Shown piece after piece: positions 8,615 to 16,249 of a stretch of DNA of 64,000 nucleotides (positions are counted from its first letter, which is position 1; the number at the start of each line of letters is the position of its first letter). The stretch lies in assembly GCF_012986595.1 (NCBI RefSeq), contig NZ_JAAQYM010000009.1:124001-188000 (forward strand), given 5' to 3'. The stretch is from Pseudomonas koreensis (GTDB lineage: Bacteria; Pseudomonadota; Gammaproteobacteria; Pseudomonadales; Pseudomonadaceae). Both the position numbers and the translations under genes were made by a program. Below the pieces are notes generated by a model. The model did not search any database. It worked only from the letters and a program-made list of their open reading frames with translations, and had not been told where the DNA came from.

Positions 8615-9937
8615 TTATTGAGTCCGCAGGCTCTCAAGCAGCTTATGCGTCGGATACCCGTCCGCCGGCCAGCCAAACGCCTGCTGGGCGCTGCGAATCG
8701 CTTTACGCGTGTTGGCGCCGATGATTCCGTCAGCCGTGCCTGCATCGTAATTACGTGCGCTCAGCAGGGTCTGCAATTCGATGCGCTCGGTGCGGCTCAG
8801 TGGCAGGTCGTCTTTCGGCCATGTGCCGTTGATCAGGCCAGCGCCTTTGAAACGCTCGGACAACAGACTGACCGCCAGTGCGTAGGACGAGGAGTTGTTG
8901 TACTTGAGGATCGCCCGGAAGTTGTCGAGGATCAGGAACGCCGGGCCACGGTAACCGGCCGGCAGCAGCAGGGCGGCGGACAGTTGTTCCGCACCGGCTG
9001 GGGCCTGACCGCCATTGGGCAGGATCACACCCAGTTGACGCCATTCGGCAACGGTCTTGCGAATCGCGCCATCGGCCAGGGTGTAGTTGAAGCCGCTCGG
9101 CAGTTGCACTTCGAAGCCCCACGGCTGACCGCGCTGCCAGCCGGAGCTTTGCAGGTAGTGCGCGGTGGAGGCCAGCGCATCGGCCGGGCTGCCCCAGATG
9201 TCGCGGCGACCGTCACCGTCAAAATCCACGGCGTGGGTGTTGTAGGTGGTCGGAATGAACTGGGTCTGGCCCATCGCACCGGCCCACGAGCCGAGCATCT
9301 TCTCCGGTGTGATATCGCCCTGCTGCAGGATCTGCAGCGCGGCGATCAGTTGCGCATGGGCAAACCCCGGGCGACGGCCTTCGTAAGCCAGGGTCGCCAG
9401 CGAGTTGATAACAGACTTGGTGCCCTGGAACTGGCCGAAATTGCTTTCCATGCCCCACACCGAGACGAGTGCCTGGCGATCCACGCCATAACGCTGCTCG
9501 ATGCTCTGCAGGACGTCGGCATACTGACTGATCAACGCCTGACCCTTGCGTACTCGCAGCGGCGACAGCGCGCCGTCGAGGTATTCCCAGACCGGGCGGG
9601 AGAACTCCGGCTGGCTGCGGTCGGCGCGGATCACGCTGTCGTCGAAACTGACATTGGCGAAGGCGCGGTCGAAGACATCCGCACGAATCCCGGCGGCGAG
9701 GGCGTCCTTGCGGAAACCTGCCTGCCATTCGGCAAAGGTCTGGGTCGGTTGAATATCGAGATTGTCACCGGACAGCACTACCGGCGGGATGACCGCGGGG
9801 GCCGTGACAGCGGGTACGGTCTGTAACGGTTGCGCATCGGCGGCGGTCGGTTTTTCTGCGCAGGCGACAAGCAGAATGAAGCTGGAGGCAGCGATCAGTT
9901 GGCGAACGGGCCAACGACGGGAAAGACTCAAGGGCAT
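8615..9937 (-). CDS. MltB-family lytic transglycosylase with peptidoglycan-binding domain, lipoprotein
   Basis: This is a 440-residue membrane-anchored lytic transglycosylase. The N-terminus MPLSLSRRWPVRQ leads into a lipobox (LVAC). The catalytic domain holds ALVSVWGMESNFGQFQG with the catalytic Glu, then WAGAMGQTQFIPTT and DFDGDGRRDIW. A PG_binding_1 domain occupies roughly the last 60 residues (ERIELQTLLSARNYDAGTAD onward). This domain order matches SltB3 of P. aeruginosa, whose gene I recall at this position of the conserved order. The start at 9937 was chosen because it places the lipobox correctly; longer in-frame starts add a non-signal extension. Confidence 0.9.
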   Translation of the reverse strand: MPLSLSRRWPVRQLIAASSFILLVACAEKPTAADAQPLQTVPAVTAPAVIPPVVLSGDNLDIQPTQTFAEWQAGFRKDALAAGIRADVFDRAFANVSFDDSVIRADRSQPEFSRPVWEYLDGALSPLRVRKGQALISQYADVLQSIEQRYGVDRQALVSVWGMESNFGQFQGTKSVINSLATLAYEGRRPGFAHAQLIAALQILQQGDITPEKMLGSWAGAMGQTQFIPTTYNTHAVDFDGDGRRDIWGSPADALASTAHYLQSSGWQRGQPWGFEVQLPSGFNYTLADGAIRKTVAEWRQLGVILPNGGQAPAGAEQLSAALLLPAGYRGPAFLILDNFRAILKYNNSSSYALAVSLLSERFKGAGLINGTWPKDDLPLSRTERIELQTLLSARNYDAGTADGIIGANTRKAIRSAQQAFGWPADGYPTHKLLESLRTQ

Positions 9938-9998
9938 GCACAGTTCCAGGGGATACGAATCAGGTGCAGACCTTAACATGACCGGGGGGTGCTGTGCT

Positions 9999-10163
9999 TC
10001 AGGCAGCCAGAAAGTAAGAAGCCTCCCAGCTATTAGACTGGAAGGCTTCGCGGCGGTAGCTGCCTTTACCCTTGGTTGGTCGTTCCTGGCGGCTGCGGAA
10101 CAGGGGTTGGGCGATGATGGATTTGGCCTTGTTCGGGCCATGTTTCGATGGCTTTTTGCTCAT
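9999..10163 (-). CDS. arfA: Alternative ribosome-rescue factor A
   Basis: ArfA recruits RF2 to ribosomes stalled on non-stop mRNA when trans-translation fails. This 54-residue basic peptide has the conserved core PLFRSRQERPTKGKGSYRR, close to the E. coli PLFRQR...KGKGSY segment, followed by the NSWEAS stretch. A strong hairpin lies inside the 3' end of the coding region, as in E. coli, where it makes arfA mRNA itself non-stop and so couples ArfA output to tmRNA activity. The ATG at 10163 gives the family N-terminus MSKKPSKHGPNKAK. Confidence 0.9.
   Translation of the reverse strand: MSKKPSKHGPNKAKSIIAQPLFRSRQERPTKGKGSYRREAFQSNSWEASYFLAA
10018..10049 (-). promoter_or_regulatory. Hairpin inside the arfA coding region (RNase III / termination signal)
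   Basis: Read on the minus strand, GAAGCCTTCCAG pairs with CTGGGAGGCTTC (12 bp including one G-U) around an 8-base loop, within codons for EAFQ...WEAS. In E. coli the equivalent hairpin is cut by RNase III or terminates transcription, giving truncated ArfA whose mRNA is a tmRNA substrate. The position and strength here suggest the same control. Confidence 0.8.
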
Positions 10164-10266
10164 GAGGGTTCTCTTGAGTGAGTGGGTTTTGCGCGGCAAA
10201 TAATCTGCCGATGTCTGGCGTCTGTCTATAGGGCGAATGCAGGTGTTTTTGTAGGAAAACAAGATC

Positions 10267-10334
10267 AAAAGATCGCAGCGTGCCGCAGCTCCTACAGGGA
10301 TTAGTGTAGGAGCTGCCGAAGGCTGCGATCTTTT
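10267..10334. repeat. REPIN-like inverted repeat, 'GATCGCAG' family, copy 2
   Basis: The left arm AAAAGATCGCAGCGTGCCGC... and the right arm TGTAGGAGCTGCCGAAGGCTG... flank a 7-base loop. The two arms differ at the central bases, so one side has drifted. It lies between holA and arfA. Confidence 0.85.
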
Positions 10335-10338
10335 GCTT

Positions 10339-11376
10339 TTATTCGGCGGGAAGAGTCAGACGCTGCCCAGCCATCAACAGCGCCAGTCGGCTCAGGCTCA
10401 TCCACGGCGAACCGGCGGCCTGGCCCTTGATCTGTGCGTCGATGCGCTGGGCTTCGAGCAACAACTGCGCCCAGCGTGGCGCCGAGTAGCGTTGCAGGGC
10501 TTTGCTCATCAGCGGTTTGCGCTTGTCCCAGACCGGCGGTTTCGCCTGACTGAAGCACTTGTCCAGTGGCGTGCCCTGGCTGTACTGCAGCGAGATATTG
10601 GCCAGCAGGCGCAACTCCCGCGCCAGCGCCCAGAGAATCACCGGTGGTTCGACGCCTTCACCGCGCAGCCCTTCGAGCATGCGCAGTGCGTGGGCCGGTT
10701 CGCCGTTGAGCACGGCATCGGTCAGGCCGAATACGTCAAAACGGGCGCTGTCGGCCACCGCGGCCTGCACGGTTTCGAGGGTGATCTGCCCACCTTCGGC
10801 CATCAGCTTGAGCTTTTCGATTTCCTGCGCGGCGGCGAGCAGGTTGCCCTCGACGCGCGCGGCAATCAGTTCGACCGCGTCCTGACTGGCAGACAAACCG
10901 GCCTGCGACAGACGCTGGCGAATCCAGCTCGGTAGCTGATTGGCATCCACCGGCCAGATCTGGATGAACTGGGTCTGTTGACCTTCGACCAGCGCCTTGC
11001 CCCACTTGGTCTTCTGCGCACTGCCATCGAGCTTGGGCAGGCTGATCAGCAGCACCGTGTCTTCGGCAGGGCGCGAGCAGTATTCGATGAGCGCGGCAGC
11101 GCCCTTGTCACCGGGCTTGCCCGAAGGCAAGCGCAATTCCAGCAGGCGCTTTTCGGCGAACAACGACATGCTGGCACCGGCCTGCAGCAACGTGCCCCAA
11201 TCGAAATTGGCGTCGGCGGCGAACACCTGGCGTTCGTCGAAACCTTGCTGGCGGGCAGCACTGCGGATGGCGTCGGCGGCTTCCTGGCACAACAGCGGAT
11301 CATCGCCACTGATGATATAGACGGGCGCAAGCGCGCCTTGCAGGTGTTTGCCGAGTTGAGCGGGAGCGAGCTTCAT
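10339..11376 (-). CDS. holA: DNA polymerase III, delta subunit
   Basis: HolA is the clamp-loader wrench that opens the beta clamp. The 345-residue sequence starts MKLAPAQLGKHLQG and continues PVYIISGDDPLLCQEAADAIR, typical of the family, with the AAA+-like delta fold through to the end. It lies downstream of lptE in the leuS-lptE-holA order. No purine-rich ribosome-binding site is visible: the bases before the ATG are CTCTCTT, just after a GC-rich hairpin. Confidence 0.95.
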   Translation of the reverse strand: MKLAPAQLGKHLQGALAPVYIISGDDPLLCQEAADAIRSAARQQGFDERQVFAADANFDWGTLLQAGASMSLFAEKRLLELRLPSGKPGDKGAAALIEYCSRPAEDTVLLISLPKLDGSAQKTKWGKALVEGQQTQFIQIWPVDANQLPSWIRQRLSQAGLSASQDAVELIAARVEGNLLAAAQEIEKLKLMAEGGQITLETVQAAVADSARFDVFGLTDAVLNGEPAHALRMLEGLRGEGVEPPVILWALARELRLLANISLQYSQGTPLDKCFSQAKPPVWDKRKPLMSKALQRYSAPRWAQLLLEAQRIDAQIKGQAAGSPWMSLSRLALLMAGQRLTLPAE

Positions 11377-11388
11377 AAGAGAGGGCGA

Positions 11389-11410
11389 ACGGGGCGCCTT
11401 AGCGCCCCGT
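11389..11410 (-). terminator. Hairpin between lptE and holA
   Basis: A perfect 9-bp stem ACGGGGCGC / GCGCCCCGT with a 4-base loop sits between the lptE stop and holA start. No U-tract follows on the minus strand, so it is more likely an mRNA processing or stability hairpin, or an attenuator, than a terminator. Confidence 0.45.
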
Positions 11411-11415
11411 ACGTC

Positions 11416-12021
11416 TTACTGCTGCGGCAGTTCGAGCGGCGACTGGCGCGGGGTTTCCGCTTCAGCCTTCTGTGCCGCCTTCAACGCATCGGCTTCAGCC
11501 CGGGCACGGTCGTTGGCCGCTTGCTGCAACTGCTGCAGTTGAGTCGGGGTCAGCTGTTGCAGGCGCAGCATCATGCGCTGAACCAGCTCGCGACGGGTTT
11601 CGTTGCGGGCGTCGTTCGCTTCCTGGTCGGAACCGACGAGGTTGTTGCCGTCGTGGATGAACACCTTCTGCACTTCAAGCTTGTCGCTCAGCAGGTTCAG
11701 ATTGTGTTCGCCAACGATGTCGTAGTTCAGCACGGTGGTCACTTGGTACTCACCCGTACGACCGGCGCCGGCGTAGCTGAGAATGCGCTGGTTTTCCTGT
11801 TCGTCAGCCAGGTACAGCTTGTACTGCGCGCCGTTGTAGACCTTGACGCCGCTGGACTCGAGCACCTGGCGCAGTTGAGTCACGGTCGGGCCATAGGCGT
11901 TACGGGCGCTCAGGTCGAGCTCCTTGATCGCCAGTTCGTTGGTGCCGGTGCCACGCAGCTGGAAACCGCAGGCGCTCAGCAGAACGGCGAGGCCCATCAC
12001 CAGCAGATTGCGTTTGATCAT
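11416..12021 (-). CDS. lptE: LPS-assembly lipoprotein LptE
   Basis: LptE plugs the LptD barrel and helps insert lipopolysaccharide in the outer membrane. This 201-residue protein has a lipobox LLSACGFQLRGTG, typical of LptE (RlpB). The C-terminal third is rich in Gln, Ala and charged residues (LQQLTPTQLQQLQQAANDRARAE...) and is probably a coiled or flexible tail, longer than in E. coli. It follows leuS by 88 bases on the same strand. Confidence 0.95.
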   Translation of the reverse strand: MIKRNLLVMGLAVLLSACGFQLRGTGTNELAIKELDLSARNAYGPTVTQLRQVLESSGVKVYNGAQYKLYLADEQENQRILSYAGAGRTGEYQVTTVLNYDIVGEHNLNLLSDKLEVQKVFIHDGNNLVGSDQEANDARNETRRELVQRMMLRLQQLTPTQLQQLQQAANDRARAEADALKAAQKAEAETPRQSPLELPQQ

Positions 12022-12109
12022 TGTGTTGCTCCCCTTGAAACCATGTGGGCCGACCCTGCGGCCCGAAAGGTTTTACAGAGCGCCAGGCAGGCCTGACGCT
12101 CAATCCAAT

Positions 12110-14716
12110 TTAGCTGGCGACGATGTTGACCAGTTTGCCTGGCACGACGATGACTTTGCGAATGGTCAGGCCGTCGACGAAACGCAGGACGTTTTCGTTG
12201 GCGCGGGCAGCCGCTTCGACTTCTTCGCGCGTTGCGCTGGCCGGCATGTCGATCTGGCCACGCAGCTTGCCGTTCACTTGAATGACCAGTTGCAGGCTGT
12301 CTTGTACCAGGGCGCTTTCATCCAATGCAGGCCAGCCGGCATCGATCACGGCGTCGGCATGGCCCAGTTGCTTCCACAACTCATGGCTGATGTGCGGCGT
12401 GATTGGAGCCAGCAACAGCGTGACGGCTTCCAGGCCTTCGTGAATCAGCGCGCGGTCCTGTTCGGTGGCTTGCGCGGCTTTCTCCAGCACGTTCATCAGC
12501 GTCATCACCTGAGCGATGGCGGTGTTGAATTTGTGGTTCTGGCCGACGTCGTGGCTGGCTTGCTTGATGGCCAGGTGGATCGCGCGGCGAACGGCTTTCT
12601 GCTCGTCGTTCAGGCCGGTGATGTCCAGTTTGCCCGGCAGGCCCTGGGTCACGTGGGCCTGCGCCAGACGCCAGACGCGCTTGAGGAAACGGTGCGAGCC
12701 TTCAACGCCGGAGTCGGACCATTCGGCGCTCATGTCAGGCGGCGAGGCGAACATCATGAACAGACGGCAGGTGTCAGCACCGAACTGATCGATCATCGAC
12801 TGTGGGTCGACGCCGTTGTTCTTCGATTTGGCCATTTTTTCGGTGCCACCGATTTCCACCGGCAAGCCGTCGGATTTCAGTTTGGCGCTGATGACCTTGG
12901 CCTTGCTGTCACGCTCCAGTTCCACGTCCGCCGGGTTGAACCAGGTGTAGGCACCATTGGCTTCACGACGATAATAGGTTTCGGCGATCACCATGCCCTG
13001 GGTCAGCAGGTTCTTGAACGGCTCGTTGGAGCTCACCAGGCCTTCGTCGCGCATCAGCTTGTGGAAGAAGCGCGCGTACAGCAGGTGGAGAATCGCGTGC
13101 TCGATACCGCCGATGTATTGATCCACCGGCAGCCAGTGGTCGGCCGCGGATTTTTCCACCAGACCGCCTTCGAAGTGCGGCGAGGCGTAACGGGCGTAGT
13201 ACCACGAGGACTCGACGAAGGTGTCCATGGTGTCGGTTTCACGCTTGGCAGGCTGGCCGCATTTGGGGCAGCTGCACTCGTAGAATTCCGGCATGCGCGC
13301 CAGCGGCGAACCGGCGCCGTCCGGCACCACGTCTTCCGGCAGCACCACTGGCAACTGGTCTTCCGGAACCGGGACATCACCGCAAGTGGCGCAGTGAATG
13401 ATCGGGATCGGGCAGCCCCAGTAGCGCTGACGGCTGATGCCCCAGTCGCGCAGGCGGAACTGGGTGCGCGAGGCACCGAGGTTTTTCTTGATCAGGGCGA
13501 CTTCGATGGCGTCGAACGCGCTGGTGAAGTCCAGACCGTCGAATTCGCCGGAGTTGATCAGCGTGCCGTGCTCGCCGTAGGCGTCCTGCCACGGGGCCGG
13601 GTTGGTGTCACCGGAACTGGTGCGCACCACCGATTTGACCGGCAGGTTGTACTTGTGGGCGAACTCGAAATCGCGCTCGTCGTGAGCCGGCACAGCCATT
13701 ACTGCGCCGTCGCCGTAGTGCATCAACACGTAGTTGGCGACCCACACCGGCAGTTTTTCACCGGTCAGCGGGTGCTCGACGAACAGGCCGGTCGGCAGGC
13801 CTTTCTTCTCTTGAGTGGCAACGTCGGCTTCGGCCACGCTGCCGCCCTTGCATTCAGCGATGAACGCTTGCAGCTCAGGATTGTTCTGCGCGGCCTGGGT
13901 TGCCAGCGGGTGCTCGGCGGCCACGGCGACGTAAGTCGCGCCCATCAGGGTGTCAGGACGGGTGGTGAAGACCTTGAGGGTGCCTGCTTCGCCGATCGAG
14001 TCGACGTTGTACGGGAACTGCACTTCCATGCCGCGGGATTTGCCGATCCAGTTGCGCTGCATGGTCTTGACCTGTTCCGGCCAGCCCGTCAGTTCGTCGA
14101 GGCTCTCCAGCAGCTCATCCGCGTAAGCGGTGATCTTGAAGTAGTACATCGGGATTTCGCGCTTTTCGATCAGCGCGCCGGAACGCCAGCCGCGACCGTC
14201 GATCACCTGTTCGTTGGCCAGTACGGTCTGGTCGACCGGGTCCCAGTTCACGGTGCCGTTCTTGCGGTAGATCACGCCTTTTTCGAACAGGCGAGTGAAC
14301 AGCCATTGTTCCCAGCGGTAGTAGTCCGGCTTGCAGGTGGTCACTTCACGGGACCAGTCCACCGCCAGGCCCAGGCTGCGCAACTGGGACTTCATGTAGG
14401 CGATGTTTTCGTAGGTCCACTTGGCGGGCGCCACGTTGTTCTTCATCGCGGCGTTTTCCGCCGGCATGCCGAAGGCGTCCCAACCCATGGGTTGCAGAAC
14501 GTTCTTGCCTTGCATGCGCTGGTAGCGGGAGATCACGTCGCCGATGGTGTAGTTGCGCACGTGCCCCATGTGTAGCTTGCCGCTGGGGTAAGGGAACATC
14601 GACAGGCAGTAGTAGGTCTCCTTGCCTGGCTGTTCACTGACTTCAAAGGACTTTTGCTCGTCCCAGAACGACTGGGCGGCGGCTTCGATTTCACGGGGCT
14701 GATATTGTTCGTGCAT
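12110..14716 (-). CDS. leuS: Leucyl-tRNA synthetase
   Basis: This class I synthetase charges tRNA-Leu. It is 868 residues, with the HIGH-type motif in PYPSGKLHMGH, the KMSKS-type loop as EKMAKSKNN, the CP1 editing domain between them and the C-terminal anticodon-binding and LeuS-specific domains. The ATG at 14716 (MHEQYQPREIE) is the family start; upstream in-frame TTG codons only add an unconserved leader. Confidence 0.98.
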   Translation of the reverse strand: MHEQYQPREIEAAAQSFWDEQKSFEVSEQPGKETYYCLSMFPYPSGKLHMGHVRNYTIGDVISRYQRMQGKNVLQPMGWDAFGMPAENAAMKNNVAPAKWTYENIAYMKSQLRSLGLAVDWSREVTTCKPDYYRWEQWLFTRLFEKGVIYRKNGTVNWDPVDQTVLANEQVIDGRGWRSGALIEKREIPMYYFKITAYADELLESLDELTGWPEQVKTMQRNWIGKSRGMEVQFPYNVDSIGEAGTLKVFTTRPDTLMGATYVAVAAEHPLATQAAQNNPELQAFIAECKGGSVAEADVATQEKKGLPTGLFVEHPLTGEKLPVWVANYVLMHYGDGAVMAVPAHDERDFEFAHKYNLPVKSVVRTSSGDTNPAPWQDAYGEHGTLINSGEFDGLDFTSAFDAIEVALIKKNLGASRTQFRLRDWGISRQRYWGCPIPIIHCATCGDVPVPEDQLPVVLPEDVVPDGAGSPLARMPEFYECSCPKCGQPAKRETDTMDTFVESSWYYARYASPHFEGGLVEKSAADHWLPVDQYIGGIEHAILHLLYARFFHKLMRDEGLVSSNEPFKNLLTQGMVIAETYYRREANGAYTWFNPADVELERDSKAKVISAKLKSDGLPVEIGGTEKMAKSKNNGVDPQSMIDQFGADTCRLFMMFASPPDMSAEWSDSGVEGSHRFLKRVWRLAQAHVTQGLPGKLDITGLNDEQKAVRRAIHLAIKQASHDVGQNHKFNTAIAQVMTLMNVLEKAAQATEQDRALIHEGLEAVTLLLAPITPHISHELWKQLGHADAVIDAGWPALDESALVQDSLQLVIQVNGKLRGQIDMPASATREEVEAAARANENVLRFVDGLTIRKVIVVPGKLVNIVAS

Positions 14717-14971
14717 GGCTACTTTTGTACTGGATAGGGGTGGCCTAATCCTCTTCAACGCGCCATCCGGGGGTGCTCCGGACAAGCTGGAAGTGGAATT
14801 ACAGGAAGCGCCGTAGCATACATGACCGCGCTTGGCCTAGGGAAACCCTGATTACAGCAGTTTGGCCGGTAAAAAACGTGGCGAGGGCCGTTGGTCGCGG
14901 CGTGCAGCCGGTTTGTGCAGCGAAGCTAAGCTCTAATTGGGGAGTGAGTCTTATCTTCAATGAGGTGAGGG

Positions 14972-15295
14972 ATGGTGGAGCAACGGCAAAAAAACGTGAC
15001 GAAACCCGAGTTGTACGAACGGTTGATGGATCGTCTGGGCATGGCTCTGGACGCTGCAAAAACCGCTGGCCGGCTGCGCGATGAGCGCCCCCTGGAACTG
15101 GAATTGCGTGGCTTGAGCCCCGCCGAGTTCAAACTGGTCAAGGCCTATCTGGATCGCAGTGAGCGTGAAACGCATGGATACCTGTCGCAGGCAGTGAAAC
15201 AGCTCGATGCAACACATTCAGCCAAGGTCATCTGGCTCAAGGACAAGGCGCCCGGCAGAGACACCGTCAAGGTTCGTTCTGTGCAGGCCAAGTAA
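14972..15295 (+). CDS. Conserved hypothetical protein, small and charged
   Basis: I do not recognise this 107-residue protein. It is rich in charged residues and mostly alpha-helical in character (ELYERLMDRLGMALDAAKTAG, then FKLVKAYLDRSERETHGYLS), with no signal peptide, cysteines or membrane segment. The ATG at 14972 has a strong ribosome-binding site (GAGGTGAGG). It stands alone, divergent from leuS, with 255 bases between. The conserved position next to leuS suggests a genuine gene, but no function can be given. Confidence 0.75.
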   Translation: MVEQRQKNVTKPELYERLMDRLGMALDAAKTAGRLRDERPLELELRGLSPAEFKLVKAYLDRSERETHGYLSQAVKQLDATHSAKVIWLKDKAPGRDTVKVRSVQAK

Positions 15296-15378
15296 GCGCA
15301 TGGCAGGTCAAAAAACGGATCTTTTTCACAGGGATCCTACCTATCGGTTGTAACGCTTTATTAACACTCTTAGGCTTC

Positions 15379-15398
15379 GGGCATCTCTGGAGATGCCC
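15379..15398 (+). promoter_or_regulatory. Hairpin overlapping the ribosome-binding site of the DUF218 gene
   Basis: GGGCATCT and AGATGCCC form a perfect 8-bp stem around CTGG, ending two bases before the ATG at 15401. The likely Shine-Dalgarno GGAG lies in the loop and the 3' arm, so folding would hide it. Confidence 0.5.
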
Positions 15399-15400
15399 CG

Positions 15401-16162
15401 ATGCCTTTTCGTTACTTCATCAAACAACTTCTATTGCCGCCCGGCATTCTTTTGCTGCTGTTGCTGGTCGCCTGGTGGCTGCGCCGCTCCCGGCCGCGGC
15501 TGGCCGGCCTTTGCTTTGCCCTCGGTTTGGGCGGGTTCTGGCTGATGAGCCTGCCGGTGGTCGTGCAATGGGGCGCCAAAGCGCTTGAGCGCGAACCGCC
15601 GCTGCCCCTTGATGCGTGGACGGCGCTGGCGCAACGGGCCGATGCCATCGTGGTGCTGGGCTCGGGGCGTGAGCGCGGTGATCTGGCCTGGGGCGAGGAT
15701 CAGCCGACCGGTGTGGGGCTGGAGCGTCAGCGCTATGCCGCGCGGCTGGCCAAGGCCTCGGGGTTGCCGATCCTCACCAGTGGCGGCTTGCACTACGGCA
15801 CGCCGCCGACCGAGGCGAAGCTGATGGCCGATTCGCTGCGCGATGATTTCGGCGTGACCACGCGTTGGCAGGAAGGCGAAAGCCGCACCACGTGGGAGAA
15901 CGCCAAGTTCAGCGCCGACATCTTGTTGCCTCAAGGCATCAAACGCGTCGTGGTGGTCACGCAGGCCTGGCACATGCCCCGAGCGGTGTGGTGTTTCGAG
16001 CAGGCAGGATTCGAAGTGGTGCCGGCGCCCGTAGGGTTTCTCGGCACTGACAATGCGCGACCGTTTGGTGGCTGGCTGCCGGAGTTCAAGTCGATCTGGC
16101 AGAGCGGGCAACTGTTGAATGAGGCGGTGGGGCAGGTGGGGTATTCGCTTTTTTACCGCTGA
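15401..16162 (+). CDS. YdcF/ElyC-family DUF218 membrane protein
   Basis: This 253-residue protein has two N-terminal hydrophobic segments (LLLPPGILLLLLLVAWW and LCFALGLGGFWLMSLPVVV) and then a DUF218 domain, with the AIVVLGSGR start, TSGG, EGESRTTWENA and VVVTQAWHMPRA motifs. ElyC, the E. coli relative with this layout, is needed for envelope integrity and peptidoglycan assembly at low temperature. The exact activity is unknown. The start is followed at once by the membrane anchor, and its ribosome-binding site lies in a hairpin. Confidence 0.85.
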   Translation: MPFRYFIKQLLLPPGILLLLLLVAWWLRRSRPRLAGLCFALGLGGFWLMSLPVVVQWGAKALEREPPLPLDAWTALAQRADAIVVLGSGRERGDLAWGEDQPTGVGLERQRYAARLAKASGLPILTSGGLHYGTPPTEAKLMADSLRDDFGVTTRWQEGESRTTWENAKFSADILLPQGIKRVVVVTQAWHMPRAVWCFEQAGFEVVPAPVGFLGTDNARPFGGWLPEFKSIWQSGQLLNEAVGQVGYSLFYR

Positions 16163-16167
16163 AGATC

Positions 16168-16245
16168 AAAAGATCGCAGCCTGCGGCAGCTCCTACATGG
16201 GGATTTGTGTTTTCCCTGTAGGAGTTGCCGCAGGCTGCGATCTTT
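16168..16245. repeat. REPIN-like inverted repeat, 'GATCGCAG' family, copy 3
   Basis: AAAAGATCGCAGCCTGCGGC...CTCCTACA faces TGTAGGAGTTGCCGCAGG...TCTTT, with one mismatch between arms. It lies between the convergent DUF218 gene and lnt. Confidence 0.85.
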
Positions 16246-16249
16246 GCTT

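Noticed and set aside
11924..14575. Very long open frame on the plus strand opposite leuS
   Set aside because: It is the GC-rich antisense of leuS; it has no family motifs or ribosome-binding site, and leuS is certain.
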